Shown here: piece by piece, positions 50,945 through 60,168 of the stretch
Layout: each line of letters begins with the position of its first letter
How positions within the stretch are numbered: the stretch's first letter is position 1
Origin: DATMNI01 sp035570275
Lineage (GTDB): Bacteria > Acidobacteriota > Terriglobia > Bryobacterales > Bryobacteraceae
DNA length: 64,000 nucleotides
Assembly (NCBI GenBank): GCA_035570275.1
Contig: DATMNI010000100.1
Coordinates: 1-64,000, forward strand
Direction of reading: 5' to 3'
Notes under the pieces: generated by a model
Told to the model about the DNA's origin: nothing
The model's database searches: none
Seen by the model: only the letters and a program-made list of their open reading frames with translations
Program-made: the position numbers and the translations under genes

Positions 50945-53404
50945 ATGGGTTCGCTACGCCAGAATATCCGCTACGCCGTCCGGATGCTTGTCCGGAATCC
51001 GGGCTTTTCTGCTGCCGCCGTGCTTTGCCTGGCCCTCGGCATCGGCGCGACGACCGCGATTTTCAGCGTGGTGAATGCCGTTTTGCTGCGCCAGCTTCCG
51101 TACGCCAGCCCGGCGCGCCTGGTGCGCGTGTTTTCGGAATTCCCCACCTTTTCCAGTGGCGGGCTGCGTCATTTCTGGATCTCACCGCCCGAATACTTCG
51201 ACCTCAAGCGCGATGTCGCCGCCTTCGATGCGATGGAGGGCTGGACGAACCGCGGCGTCAACCTGGCCGGCGCCAATGAGCCGGTACGGGCAACGGCTTC
51301 GTTTGTGACCGGTGGGATGCTGCCGATGCTGGGAGTGGCTCCCGCGCTGGGCCGCGTCCTGACGCCCGAGGATGACAAGCCGAATGCGCCGCTGACGGCG
51401 GTGCTTTCCTACGGACTGTGGCAGCGCGGTTACGGCGGCGACCCTACAGTGCTGGGCCGTGACATCCGTTTCAACGGCAACGCGTGTACCGTGGTCGGCG
51501 TGATGCCGGGGTCGTTTTCCTTCCCGCCGGGCGAACTCAATCCGTCGGAATTGTGGGTGCCGATGCAGCTCGATCCGGTGAAGCCGGGCAGCCGGGGGAG
51601 CCACTTCGTCAACGTGCTGGCGCGCCTCGGTGCGCAGACCAGCTTATTCCATGCGGAGGCCGAGACGCAGCGGTACGTGCGCAGCGTCGCCGTACCTCAG
51701 GGCGCGGGCGTGCATGGCTTCGATCCCAAGTTTCACCCGATCGTGCTGGCGGGCTTTCAGGATGAAATCGTGCGCAGCGTCCGCCGGGCCATGCTGGTGC
51801 TGCTGGGCGCCGTCGCTTTTGTGCTGCTGATTGCCTGCGTCAACGTGGCCAATCTCCTGCTGGCGCGCGCCGAGGCGCGGCGCAGGGAAATTGCGGTGCG
51901 GGCCGCCATCGGCGCCAGCCTTGGCAATCTGCTGCAGCAATTTGTCATCGAAGGCCTGCTGCTATCGCTGACGGGCGGGCTGTTCGGAATCCTGCTGGCT
52001 TTCGGCGGCCTGCGTCTCCTGGTGGCGACCAACGCCGGCAGCATCCCGCGGGTGGACGAAGTCAATATCGATTGGCAGGTGCTGCTGTTTACGCTGGCGG
52101 TCTCCATCGCCACCGGTATCGCGTTCGGCCTGGCGCCAGTGATCCACATGCGCGCCGGAAAGCTGCACGATACTCTCAAGACGGCCGCCGGTCGAACTAC
52201 GGGCGCCGCTGCGGCCGGACGGTTCCGGGCAGCCCTGGTTTCGGCCGAGTTGGCTCTGGCGCTGATTCTGCTGATTGGCTCAGGCCTGATGGTCAAGGCT
52301 TTCTGGAAGCTGCAGGAGGTGGATGCGGGCATCAATCCCAACCATGTGGTGACGATGACGCTGTCACTGCCGGGAACTTCATATAAGGACGGCACGGCGA
52401 CCACGGGATTCTGGCAGGGATTGCTGGCGCGGGTTCAATCGCTTCCCGGCGTGGTCTCCGTGGCTATGGCCAGCGGTCTGCCGCCCAACCGATCGATCAA
52501 CGCCAATGACACCCCGATTGAGAACTTTGTGCCGGTGCCGAACGGCCCCATGCAGAACATCGACTACTGGAATTTCGTGGGCCCGCACTATTTTGACGCC
52601 ATGGGGGCGCGCCTGGTGGAAGGCCGGCTGCTCACCGATAGCGACGGGCCGACGGCGCCGGCGGTAGTGGTGGTGAACCAGAGCCTGGCCCAAACGTATT
52701 GGCCTCACGAAAGCGCGCTGGGCCATCGGTTGAAGACGGAATTCGGCGCCGATGCCAAGTGGCGCAGGATCGTTGGCGTGATCGGCGACATCAAGAATGC
52801 AGGCCTCGACCAGGCGGCCGGAACCGAACTCTACGTGGCTTACTCGCAGTATCCCAATCCATCCAGGCTGGCATCGCTGGTGGTGCGAACCACGGGCGAC
52901 CCGATGTCGCTGGTGGGCGCCATCCGCGGCCAGATCCAGGCGATGGACCGGGCGCTGCCCATCTCGCAGATCCGGTCCATGGACGAAGTGATGTCGGTGG
53001 CACGCAGCCGCCCGCGCTTCCTCACCCTGCTGCTGACGTTGTTCTCCTCGCTCTCGCTGATTCTGGCGGCGCTTGGCATCTACGGGGTGATTTCCTATTC
53101 GGTGGCGCAGCGCACCAATGAGATCGGCATCCGGATGGCGCTGGGCGCGCAGCGTGGGGATGTGCTTCGCCTGGTGGGGGTCACGGGCATCCGGTTGGCG
53201 CTGGCGGGCACCACCATCGGCGCCATCGGCGCTTTCGCGCTGACGCGTTTCCTAAGCGGGCTGCTGTTCGGTGTGAGCTCGGCCGATGTTGGCACCTTCG
53301 CCGCTATGGCCGCCATGCTGATCGCGGTGACGCTGCTGGCCTGCTACATCCCGGCCAGACGGGCGAGTAAAGTGGACCCGCTGATCGCGCTGCGGTATGA
53401 ATGA
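50945..53404 (+). CDS. ADOP-type ABC permease (MacB/FtsX-like)
   Basis: An 819-residue permease of the type abundant in acidobacteria. GGGAGG lies 6 bases before ATG 50945. It has an N-terminal helix (NPGFSAAAVLCLALGIGATT), a MacB periplasmic core domain, a first FtsX domain (LLGAVAFVLLIACVNVANLL, LARAEARRREIAVRAAIGAS), a second core domain and a second FtsX domain (LLTLFSSLSLILAALGIYGV, RTNEIGIRMALGAQRGDVLR). It ends with YIPARRASKVDPLIALRYE. No ATPase gene is adjacent. Such proteins are linked to export or lipoprotein-related work, but the substrate is unknown. Confidence 0.85.
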   Translation: MGSLRQNIRYAVRMLVRNPGFSAAAVLCLALGIGATTAIFSVVNAVLLRQLPYASPARLVRVFSEFPTFSSGGLRHFWISPPEYFDLKRDVAAFDAMEGWTNRGVNLAGANEPVRATASFVTGGMLPMLGVAPALGRVLTPEDDKPNAPLTAVLSYGLWQRGYGGDPTVLGRDIRFNGNACTVVGVMPGSFSFPPGELNPSELWVPMQLDPVKPGSRGSHFVNVLARLGAQTSLFHAEAETQRYVRSVAVPQGAGVHGFDPKFHPIVLAGFQDEIVRSVRRAMLVLLGAVAFVLLIACVNVANLLLARAEARRREIAVRAAIGASLGNLLQQFVIEGLLLSLTGGLFGILLAFGGLRLLVATNAGSIPRVDEVNIDWQVLLFTLAVSIATGIAFGLAPVIHMRAGKLHDTLKTAAGRTTGAAAAGRFRAALVSAELALALILLIGSGLMVKAFWKLQEVDAGINPNHVVTMTLSLPGTSYKDGTATTGFWQGLLARVQSLPGVVSVAMASGLPPNRSINANDTPIENFVPVPNGPMQNIDYWNFVGPHYFDAMGARLVEGRLLTDSDGPTAPAVVVVNQSLAQTYWPHESALGHRLKTEFGADAKWRRIVGVIGDIKNAGLDQAAGTELYVAYSQYPNPSRLASLVVRTTGDPMSLVGAIRGQIQAMDRALPISQIRSMDEVMSVARSRPRFLTLLLTLFSSLSLILAALGIYGVISYSVAQRTNEIGIRMALGAQRGDVLRLVGVTGIRLALAGTTIGAIGAFALTRFLSGLLFGVSSADVGTFAAMAAMLIAVTLLACYIPARRASKVDPLIALRYE

Positions 53405-53409
53405 AGTTT

Positions 53410-53457
53410 TGTGGGGCAGGTTGCTAACCTGCGGCGGATTGGCAATCCGCCTGCCGC
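53410..53457. repeat. Interspersed double-palindrome repeat, family 2, copy 6
   Basis: TGTGGGG is followed by CAGGTTGCTAACCTG and GGCGGATTGGCAATCCGCC, then TGCCGCAA. It begins 6 bases after the permease stop codon. Downstream to about 53658 nothing is recognisable. Confidence 0.8.
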
Positions 53458-53658
53458 AACTTGCGGGGCCGCCGCGTTGGAGTGTTGCAAGGCTGGAGGA
53501 TTTTGAGTTAGGGTTGATTCTGATGGTGCGTTGCGGGGTTGCTGAAGTTACTCCTGCGTTGATCCGATGAACTGTCAACCTGGACGACGAGTGCGAGCCA
53601 CGCTCCAAAGTCTCCGTCTCCAGTGACACCGCTCGGCAAGGAACTCCGGAAGCTTCCT

Positions 53659-54046
53659 GTGAAGTACATCGCCTCGGGCGGCAATCGCGGCCTACAAGGG
53701 TTCGTCCTCGGTTGAGACGCCTGCGATCAAGATCCTGGACGACCAACCGGGTTTTTCTCAGCAGCCCTTTCGTTCGTGATGAAGTCTCGCCGAAGGCCCT
53801 CTACAACCGGCAGCAGGACGAGTATAGCTTCTACCAGAGTTACTTAGGCGAGCGACCTTTTTTGACGATTTGAAGTCGATTCTGAGCCACGCAGGGAAGG
53901 AGTCCGCGAAATCGGGCGTCGGCCCGATGGATTCCTTGCATATCGCCGCCTATCTGCTCGATGCCGATGAATTCATCACTACCGAAAAACCGGTCAAGTC
54001 GATCTACCGAACGCCACTGGTCAAGGTTATCTACCTGTTCCGGTAG
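53659..54046 (+). pseudogene. PIN-domain toxin remnant with several frameshifts
   Basis: Fragments in different frames follow one another: KYIASGGNRGLQ near 53662, IKILDDQPG near 53730, then SSPFVRDEVSPKALYNRQQD and EYSFYQSYL (about 53760-53845). After a shift come DDLKSILSHAGKESAKSGVG and PMDSLHIAAYLLDADEFITT, ending EKPVKSIYRTPLVKVIYLFR at 54046. The D-S-L-H-I-A-A and D-x-F-I-T motifs are the third and fourth acidic regions of a PIN-domain nuclease. At least three indels disrupt the gene, and no start is left. No antitoxin is recognisable. Confidence 0.6.
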
Positions 54047-54114
54047 ACCCGTCGGATGAGGTTTTCCGTCAGGCCCAATTGCCTTCTTCGTGGGCTTTGT
54101 CATTTCAGAAATAC

Positions 54115-54220
54115 GCCGACGTGTCGGAAAACCGCTTGCTAACGCGCGCGGCTCCGATCAGAGCAGCGACCGTTAGGGAGCGTTTCGTCAAAATGCGCGA
54201 CTGTATTTATGAAACGGTGT
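54115..54220. repeat. REP-like interspersed repeat, family 1, copy B
   Basis: From GCCGACGTGTC through AACCGCTTGCTAACGCGCGC and GGCTCCGATCAGAGC to ACCGTTAGGGAGCG, and on to AAACGGTGTACTTA. The outer parts as well as the core match copy A at 4867-4980. It lies between the PIN remnant and the tail-fibre-like gene. Confidence 0.75.
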
Positions 54221-54226
54221 ACTTAG

Positions 54227-56890
54227 TTAGAAACTCCGCACAATGGTTCCCGTATACGTTGCACTTGCCGGGCTCACCGTCCCGCCCGAAAGGTTGCACA
54301 GCCGCACCGCAATCGTATTGGCTGAACTCACCCGCATATTCGCCATCAATCCCGCCTCCAGACCGCTCGGAAGCCCCGGCGCCACCGAATTTCCCGCGGC
54401 GGCGCCCGTCAGGGGGAAGGAACTATCTGCGCACGCCCCGTTGGCGATCGATCCGAAACTCAGTGTCGCCGCGGCTGTCAGGTACGTCGGGACGGCGGCC
54501 GTATCCACCGCGATGTTCGTGGCCGAACCCACAAAAGACGCCACAATCCCGAAACCGCCATTCACGGTCTTCCCGCTCAAGAGGGCCCGCTTGTCCAATG
54601 CGCCAGCCACATCCCACGTGCCGTTTGTGGCCGTCCAGGTGAACAGGGGAATCGAATTCACAGGGAAAGCGGTCACACCGGCCACTGCCGCACAGGGCAA
54701 CGTGCACGTCAGTGTCAAGTTGTGCCCCGCAGTCAATAAACCGTTTGAGTCCATGTAGATGTATGCTGTGCCGCTGCCGGCCGTCAGCGTAACCATCTTT
54801 GAGGAGGTGAATGAATAGACCGTAGCTCCCCATCGAACGTTGCACGGTGTTACCGCGGAACAGTTCTGGCCGATCGTCAGAACCGTCGGCGTGGTTTCCA
54901 GAACGTTGAAGTCGCCCAGTTGCGAGCCCATGGATGCGCCTGCGCCGCCCGATCCGCCCGATCCACTGCCCCCCGATGACACCACGCACCGTCCGCTCTG
55001 CGCCGCCGTAAAGGTGATCGTCACATCGAAGAGTGTCGGATGCACGCTCACCGTTTTGGGTTGAACCGTCAGGGCCGGAACGCTGGTGTCGTAACAACCC
55101 ACCAACAGGTTCGCCGTGCCCAATTGATGCATGCTCCCCGGAATGATGACGGTCGTTTGAGAAGTAAAGCTGCTGGAGTACGCTCCCCCTGCGCCCGAGG
55201 CGGCTACGTTTTGCGGCTGCCATTGCGACGACGACGAGTTCCAAACCAGTGCCTGCCCGTTGATCGGCACCGTACTCGCCACCGTTCGGTTCTGTAGCGC
55301 CGCCACCGTGACCGCCCCCAGGGTCCCACTCACATCACCGCCCATGGGCTGGTTGGTCACGGCCTTCCCGTTCAACTGCGTCTGCAGATCTGCAGTCACA
55401 TTCGACAAATACCCAAACGCCACATTACCGACCGTGCCGCCGCCGATCTTGGTCGCGTTGATGGCGGCCGCCACTTGCGAATCCGTTACGGTCCCTGAGA
55501 TCTGCCCGAACGTGTAGTCCCCGGTCTGTGCTATTACCGCTCCTGTGCGCCCGAAGACGGTGGGCACGCCGCCGCCGCCCGCCAGGGTTTGCGGCTGCCA
55601 TTGCGAAACCGACGTATTCCATACCAGTGTCTGCCCGTTCGTGGGAAGCGTCGAGGCTACCGTCCGGTTGCGCAGCGCCGTCACCGTCATTGACCCGATA
55701 TCGCCGCTGGCGTCCCCGCCGGCATTGTGAGAATGCACCAGCGCCGCCTTTCCGTTGATCTGGGTCTGGACGTCGGCGGTGACATTCGCCAGAAACCCAA
55801 ACGCGGTGTTCGCAACCGCCCCGCTGCCAATCTTGGACGCGTTAACTCCACCACCGATCTGCGGGTCGGCCACGGTTCCGGCTATCTGCGCAAAGGTGTA
55901 ATCGCCGGACTGAGCGCCGACGGCTCCCGTGCGTCCGAAGACGGTGGTGATCGCCGCCCCAAAGGTCTGTGGTTCCCACTGCGAAGTGGTCGAATTCCAC
56001 GTAAGAGCCTGGCCATTCGAGGGCGCCGTGGCCGCCAGGTTCCGGTTCTGCAGACCCATCACTTTGGTGGCTCCCAGATTACCGCTGACATCTCCGGCCA
56101 CCCCTTGATTGGCCGCCGCTTTCCCGTTCAATTGCGCTTGAATATCGGAATTTACGCCGGCCAGATAACCAAACGCGCTGTTGGCCACCGTCCCGCCGCC
56201 GATCTTGTTGGCATTGATCCCGGTGCCCACCTGTCCGTCCGTCACCGTCCCGGATAGAAGTCCGAACGCCGGGTTGGCCGGCCCCCACAAACCAGCCAAC
56301 GCGTTCCATACCAGTAGCTGCCCGGCCGCGGGAGCCGTGGCGGAAACCGCCTGTCCCTGTATCTTCGCCACGGTCAGGGCGTCGGGCTTGCCGCTGACGT
56401 CGCCCCCCATGGTGCGCCATGCCGCCGTGGCGCCGTCATTCGAAAGCACCTTGTCCGCATTGCCGGCCGCGTCCGGGGTGCCCTGTACAATCCATGTGTT
56501 TGCCGGCGTGCAAACATACAGGTTCTTTCCAGCCGGCGCATCGGTCTTCAGAAACGTTTCGCCCATGGCGCAGGTGGCGGGAAGCGTTGTCCCTGTCTTC
56601 GACGGCTTGGTCGACGACGACGCCGAAAAATCCACGTTCCTGGACTGGGTGCGCAAGTCTACTTGCGTCTGCGCCGTCGCAGCCATCGCCAAGGCTACCA
56701 ACAACGCCGCGGCTATAGACGCTGGCTGCAGCGCCTTTCCGTCGCCGCCTTCCGGGCTATACCGGCGCCTCAGGGTTCCCCTTTGCGGATTGTGCGCGGT
56801 ATGCCTGGCTTCGGCTGGACTGGCTGTTCGCGGGCACACGCCGGCACCAGCCGAGCCGTTCTCGGTACTCTCAAATTGGTAGAATTTCAT
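54227..56890 (-). CDS. Modular secreted protein with phage tail-fibre-like repeats
   Basis: A protein of about 887 residues. ATG 56890 (MKFYQFESTENGSAG) is the best ATG, but it leaves about 55 polar residues before a clear export signal (ASIAAALLVALAMAATAQTQ), so the true start is uncertain. The body alternates two module types. GDVSG...LQNR...NGQALVWN...WQPQ occurs four times, and GTVTD-x-Q...NKIGGG...LNGKA occurs three times, with VFGRTGAV-x-A-Q-x-GDYTF before two of them. The period is about 110 residues. The C-terminal ~230 residues are beta-rich with Cys pairs. The VFGRTGAV modules are familiar from phage tail fibres, but here the protein is exported. It is likely a trimeric surface adhesin; no phage genes are near. 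Confidence 0.6.
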   Translation of the reverse strand: MKFYQFESTENGSAGAGVCPRTASPAEARHTAHNPQRGTLRRRYSPEGGDGKALQPASIAAALLVALAMAATAQTQVDLRTQSRNVDFSASSSTKPSKTGTTLPATCAMGETFLKTDAPAGKNLYVCTPANTWIVQGTPDAAGNADKVLSNDGATAAWRTMGGDVSGKPDALTVAKIQGQAVSATAPAAGQLLVWNALAGLWGPANPAFGLLSGTVTDGQVGTGINANKIGGGTVANSAFGYLAGVNSDIQAQLNGKAAANQGVAGDVSGNLGATKVMGLQNRNLAATAPSNGQALTWNSTTSQWEPQTFGAAITTVFGRTGAVGAQSGDYTFAQIAGTVADPQIGGGVNASKIGSGAVANTAFGFLANVTADVQTQINGKAALVHSHNAGGDASGDIGSMTVTALRNRTVASTLPTNGQTLVWNTSVSQWQPQTLAGGGGVPTVFGRTGAVIAQTGDYTFGQISGTVTDSQVAAAINATKIGGGTVGNVAFGYLSNVTADLQTQLNGKAVTNQPMGGDVSGTLGAVTVAALQNRTVASTVPINGQALVWNSSSSQWQPQNVAASGAGGAYSSSFTSQTTVIIPGSMHQLGTANLLVGCYDTSVPALTVQPKTVSVHPTLFDVTITFTAAQSGRCVVSSGGSGSGGSGGAGASMGSQLGDFNVLETTPTVLTIGQNCSAVTPCNVRWGATVYSFTSSKMVTLTAGSGTAYIYMDSNGLLTAGHNLTLTCTLPCAAVAGVTAFPVNSIPLFTWTATNGTWDVAGALDKRALLSGKTVNGGFGIVASFVGSATNIAVDTAAVPTYLTAAATLSFGSIANGACADSSFPLTGAAAGNSVAPGLPSGLEAGLMANMRVSSANTIAVRLCNLSGGTVSPASATYTGTIVRSF

Positions 56891-57109
56891 TGGGTGAATT
56901 GCTTTCGTCAACGCGGCAATTGCGGTACTCGCAAACCGCCTGCAACCGCAGAGTAGCAACCCATTTGAGACCAGTTTCCGGCCATTCCCGCTAACTTATT
57001 GAAATATTGACCCAAAAATCTTATAAGTTTGTGTGACTGGCTTTTTGGAACCGCCTGGATTCGTCAATTGCCGCCGTTCGACAGCCCCCGGTTCATTGGG
57101 AGACCTGCC

Positions 57110-59512
57110 CTACGCAGTACCGGTCTTGCTGATGGGTATAACCTGGGCCATTACTGGCTCAAGCAGCCGCAGCACCCGGTCCAGTTCCAGTTCCTGAACG
57201 GGCTTGGGCAGGACGAAGCGGCCGTCGCCTTCGAAATCGGCCGAGAGTTCGGCATCGTAGCCGTCGGAAAGCAGGACGAATCCGCCGGTACGGGACTGCA
57301 TGCGCTCGGAAAGTTCCACCCAGTTCAATCCGGGAGCGTGGATAGAGCAGAAGGCCGCGTCGAATCGCATCCGCTGCGCCAATTCCAGACCGGTATCGGA
57401 GTTCGTGACGGGTACTACGCGAAAACCGCGCACGGCCAACAGCGCCAGGATCTGGCGTTGCGCGGCTTCTTCCGGCTCGATCACCAGCGCGGTCATGCGG
57501 CGCGAAGATTCGCGTACCGGCGCACCGGCCGCCGCGATGGCGGGGGTGCTGCGGTCCCTCATTGAGGCCGGCAGTTCCACTTCGAAGCGCGGCTCGGTGT
57601 TGTTCTTTTCGATGAGCCGCACTTCGCCGCCATGACCGGCGATGACGCTGCGGGTCACGCCTAACACGCTGGCGGTGTCCTCCATCTTGCGCAATTCGGG
57701 CAGCGAGGTGAAGGAGATTTCCACCAGCAGGCGCCGGGCAATCAGACTGGTGCGGATGGTCAGGGACTTCACCTCCGCCTGCGCCAGCGACTGCTCCACG
57801 TGTACGAAGAGGTTGAGGAATACCTGTTCCAACTGGCCCTGCGAGCCGATTACGAAGAGAGGTTCGCGGCTGGTTAAATCCCGCACCCGGATGCCCGATG
57901 CCTTCCAATCGCCTTCGCGGAACTCGATCAGGTTGCGCAGCAGCCCGTTGATTTCCACCTGACGCGCTTCCACCTGTTCGGCGGCGGCGAACGATACCAG
58001 CCGGGCCACCATGGCCGCGGCCTTCCGGGCTTCGGCTCCGATGGCCGCAACTTCGCGCTCGGCAGCGCTCCCGTGCGCCTTTTCGAGCGCCTTGTGGGCC
58101 AGTTCCGAAATGGACGAGAGCGGCGTCTGCAGTTCGTTCACCACGCCCGAAATCAAACGGCCCACGGCCGCCAGCTTTTCGGTGCGGAAGAGTTGTTCCT
58201 GAACCGACCGCTGGTCCATGAGCCGGATAGCTACACCGATCTGATTACCCAGGTGCTGGGCCAGGGCTTGCTCGTCGGCGGTGAAGTTGCGAACCCGGTC
58301 GTCCTGGTCCAGTTGCAAAACGCCGATCACCTCGTTTTGCGCCAACATCGGCACAAACAAGAGCGACTTCGGAGTAACATCGCCCTCTTTTCCCGCAATC
58401 GGAAACGGACTACGCGCGATATCGGGTATCACCAGCAAGGTCCGATAGTGGAAGCAGGCCACCGCCCCGGCCGGGGTTCCGCCTGGCGGAGAAGAGAGCG
58501 AAATCGAGGCCGGTTCCGTGCCATCGTCCACCATCCGGTCCAGCGTCTTCATGCCCCGGTTGAAGACGTACAACCGCAGCCCGGTCACTCCCAGGATTCC
58601 GGGCAAAGCTCCGGAGATGCGCTTAAGGATCGTTTCGGGCGAGGAGGCGCCCAGGATCTCTTCGCCCAGTTGGTAGGTCGTTTTCAGCCGTTTGCGTTGG
58701 TTCCGCAGGCGGCGCTCACGGCCCCACACCACGAATCCGCCCACCAGCAGCACACCCAATCCACCCGCGATCACCAGCGGCGGGAGAAACCAACTGCGCT
58801 CAGCGGTAACAATATCGCCCGTATCCCGGACCACCAGTTCAAACCAACGGTTATAGGGCGGCTTGAAACAGTATTGGAATGCCATCCCGGTGGCTCGTAC
58901 AGTATCGCCGATAGTGAAGCGGTCGATACTCGGCATGGAGCGGTCGGGAGATTGCGGAACGAAAAGCTTATATGAGCCGTCCGCCGACGAGATCATCAGA
59001 TAGGCGCCGCCGCTGTTGTAGCTGGCCTCGGTAACCTTGCCTTCGGTTCGCACCAGCATCCCTATATAACGGATCCCCATCAACTCCCTGACCGGGACCT
59101 GTAGCGCCTCGGGGGCCCGCTTCCGGTCGACCACCGCTATGCGCGTGGGGACCACCGTGACTGCCCCGAAGAGGGACGAAACCGTGCCTTCCACCTGCAG
59201 TTCGTCGCCTGGATGGTAACTGTAGAGTTGCATGTTTCCCAGGGGCAACTGCAATACGCCGCCGCCGGCCGGGTCCTGAATGCCCAGCAACGTGTAGCCC
59301 GGCACGCGATAGGCGCCGGTCGCCACTACACCCCTGACGGAGACGCTGCGGCCCTCGTAAAGCGGCGTAAAATCAGGCTGTTTGCGGGATTCGAGTTGAT
59401 CGAAGGAGAGCTTGGTCTGGCCGGCGACGGGCAGGCTGGCCAACGCCAGGCAAAGCCCCAGCGCCATTCCAAGACAACGGCCTACGCCGACGGACTTTGG
59501 GATCGCAACCAT
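57110..59512 (-). CDS. Membrane sensor with degenerate histidine-kinase and receiver domains
   Basis: An 800-residue protein with a signal segment (1-31), a periplasmic beta-rich OB-like region (about 33-235), a membrane helix (244-263), a GAF domain (about 285-430) and a kinase-like part. The phosphoacceptor position reads G-V-V-N459-E-L-Q-T-P-L, so His is replaced by Asn. The N-box has His571 where the Mg-binding Asn is expected. The C-terminal receiver (from about 674) lacks the acidic pair (E679-P) and has Ser723 at the phospho-Asp position, although the Lys in LPKP is kept. It is therefore probably a signalling pseudo-enzyme. Its start lies inside the end of the HAD gene, overlapping by 31 bases. 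Confidence 0.75.
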   Translation of the reverse strand: MVAIPKSVGVGRCLGMALGLCLALASLPVAGQTKLSFDQLESRKQPDFTPLYEGRSVSVRGVVATGAYRVPGYTLLGIQDPAGGGVLQLPLGNMQLYSYHPGDELQVEGTVSSLFGAVTVVPTRIAVVDRKRAPEALQVPVRELMGIRYIGMLVRTEGKVTEASYNSGGAYLMISSADGSYKLFVPQSPDRSMPSIDRFTIGDTVRATGMAFQYCFKPPYNRWFELVVRDTGDIVTAERSWFLPPLVIAGGLGVLLVGGFVVWGRERRLRNQRKRLKTTYQLGEEILGASSPETILKRISGALPGILGVTGLRLYVFNRGMKTLDRMVDDGTEPASISLSSPPGGTPAGAVACFHYRTLLVIPDIARSPFPIAGKEGDVTPKSLLFVPMLAQNEVIGVLQLDQDDRVRNFTADEQALAQHLGNQIGVAIRLMDQRSVQEQLFRTEKLAAVGRLISGVVNELQTPLSSISELAHKALEKAHGSAAEREVAAIGAEARKAAAMVARLVSFAAAEQVEARQVEINGLLRNLIEFREGDWKASGIRVRDLTSREPLFVIGSQGQLEQVFLNLFVHVEQSLAQAEVKSLTIRTSLIARRLLVEISFTSLPELRKMEDTASVLGVTRSVIAGHGGEVRLIEKNNTEPRFEVELPASMRDRSTPAIAAAGAPVRESSRRMTALVIEPEEAAQRQILALLAVRGFRVVPVTNSDTGLELAQRMRFDAAFCSIHAPGLNWVELSERMQSRTGGFVLLSDGYDAELSADFEGDGRFVLPKPVQELELDRVLRLLEPVMAQVIPISKTGTA

Positions 59513-60144
59513 TGATCCAGATTCGTGCTCAAGAAATTATCTATCGTTATGTGAGTACCATGCAAGTTCACTTCGGTAGTACTAAGGCCAATAACCCTCA
59601 TACCCGCCGAGATGGCGGCCGCTACACCGGAGTGGGAGTCCTCGAAGACGATGCAGTTGGGAGGCGCCACGCCCAGAAGCTCCGCCGCCCGAAGATAAAT
59701 ATCGGGATGCGGCTTGGGGTTCCGGACCTGGTGGCCGTCCACCACCACCCGGAAACAGGGGCGCAGGCCAGTCCGGTCCAGCAGGAAGTCGATATTCTCG
59801 GGTTCGGCATTGCTGGCGATGCCCATGGGTGTACCCTGGTGCATTTCCAAAAACCACCGCAACCCCGGCACCAGGATTTCTTCGATCCGGTCCGAAACCA
59901 TCTCCCGGTACAACTGTTCCTTGGCCTTTCCGCGAGCCGCCACTTCTTCGGGCGGAAGCCCGGCCCCGAAGTAATCGCGGACGATATCGTCGTTGCGTTT
60001 ACCGTACATCCGCTGGAGCATGGCGTCGGTAGTCTCCAGCCCGTAGCGGCGGGCGAAGGCTGCCCAGGATGCGCGGTGCACGGGGTTGGAATCGACGATC
60101 ACGCCATCCATATCGAATATGAAAGCCAGACCCGGTGAAAGCAA
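59482..60144 (-). CDS. HAD-superfamily hydrolase (phosphoglucomutase/phosphatase-like)
   Basis: A 220-residue HAD protein. It starts at TTG 60144 (LLSPGLAFIFDMDGVIVDSN), because no ATG precedes the nucleophile motif. Motif I is F-D-M-D-G-V, with a cap domain inserted after it, the Lys is in R-N-P-K-P-H-P-D, and motif IV is FEDSHSGVAAAISAGM. This is the beta-phosphoglucomutase/sugar-phosphatase subgroup. A TACAAT box lies 5 bases before the TTG. The 3' end overlaps the sensor gene, so translation of the two is probably coupled. The substrate is unknown. Confidence 0.85.
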   Translation of the reverse strand: MLSPGLAFIFDMDGVIVDSNPVHRASWAAFARRYGLETTDAMLQRMYGKRNDDIVRDYFGAGLPPEEVAARGKAKEQLYREMVSDRIEEILVPGLRWFLEMHQGTPMGIASNAEPENIDFLLDRTGLRPCFRVVVDGHQVRNPKPHPDIYLRAAELLGVAPPNCIVFEDSHSGVAAAISAGMRVIGLSTTEVNLHGTHITIDNFLSTNLDQWLRSQSPSA

Positions 60145-60155
60145 GTTTGATTGTA
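60145..60155 (-). promoter_or_regulatory. -10 box directly before the HAD gene (leaderless type)
   Basis: Read leftward, TACAAT (60155-60150) is followed by five bases and then TTG at 60144. No Shine-Dalgarno is present. The CutA gene ends 14 bases further upstream, so this promoter would separate HAD and the sensor from cutA. Confidence 0.5.
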
Positions 60156-60168
60156 GTATGGCCGGCCG

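Noticed and set aside
54227..56890. Prophage
   Set aside because: Only one tail-fibre-like gene is present, with a signal peptide; no capsid, terminase, portal or integrase gene lies nearby.
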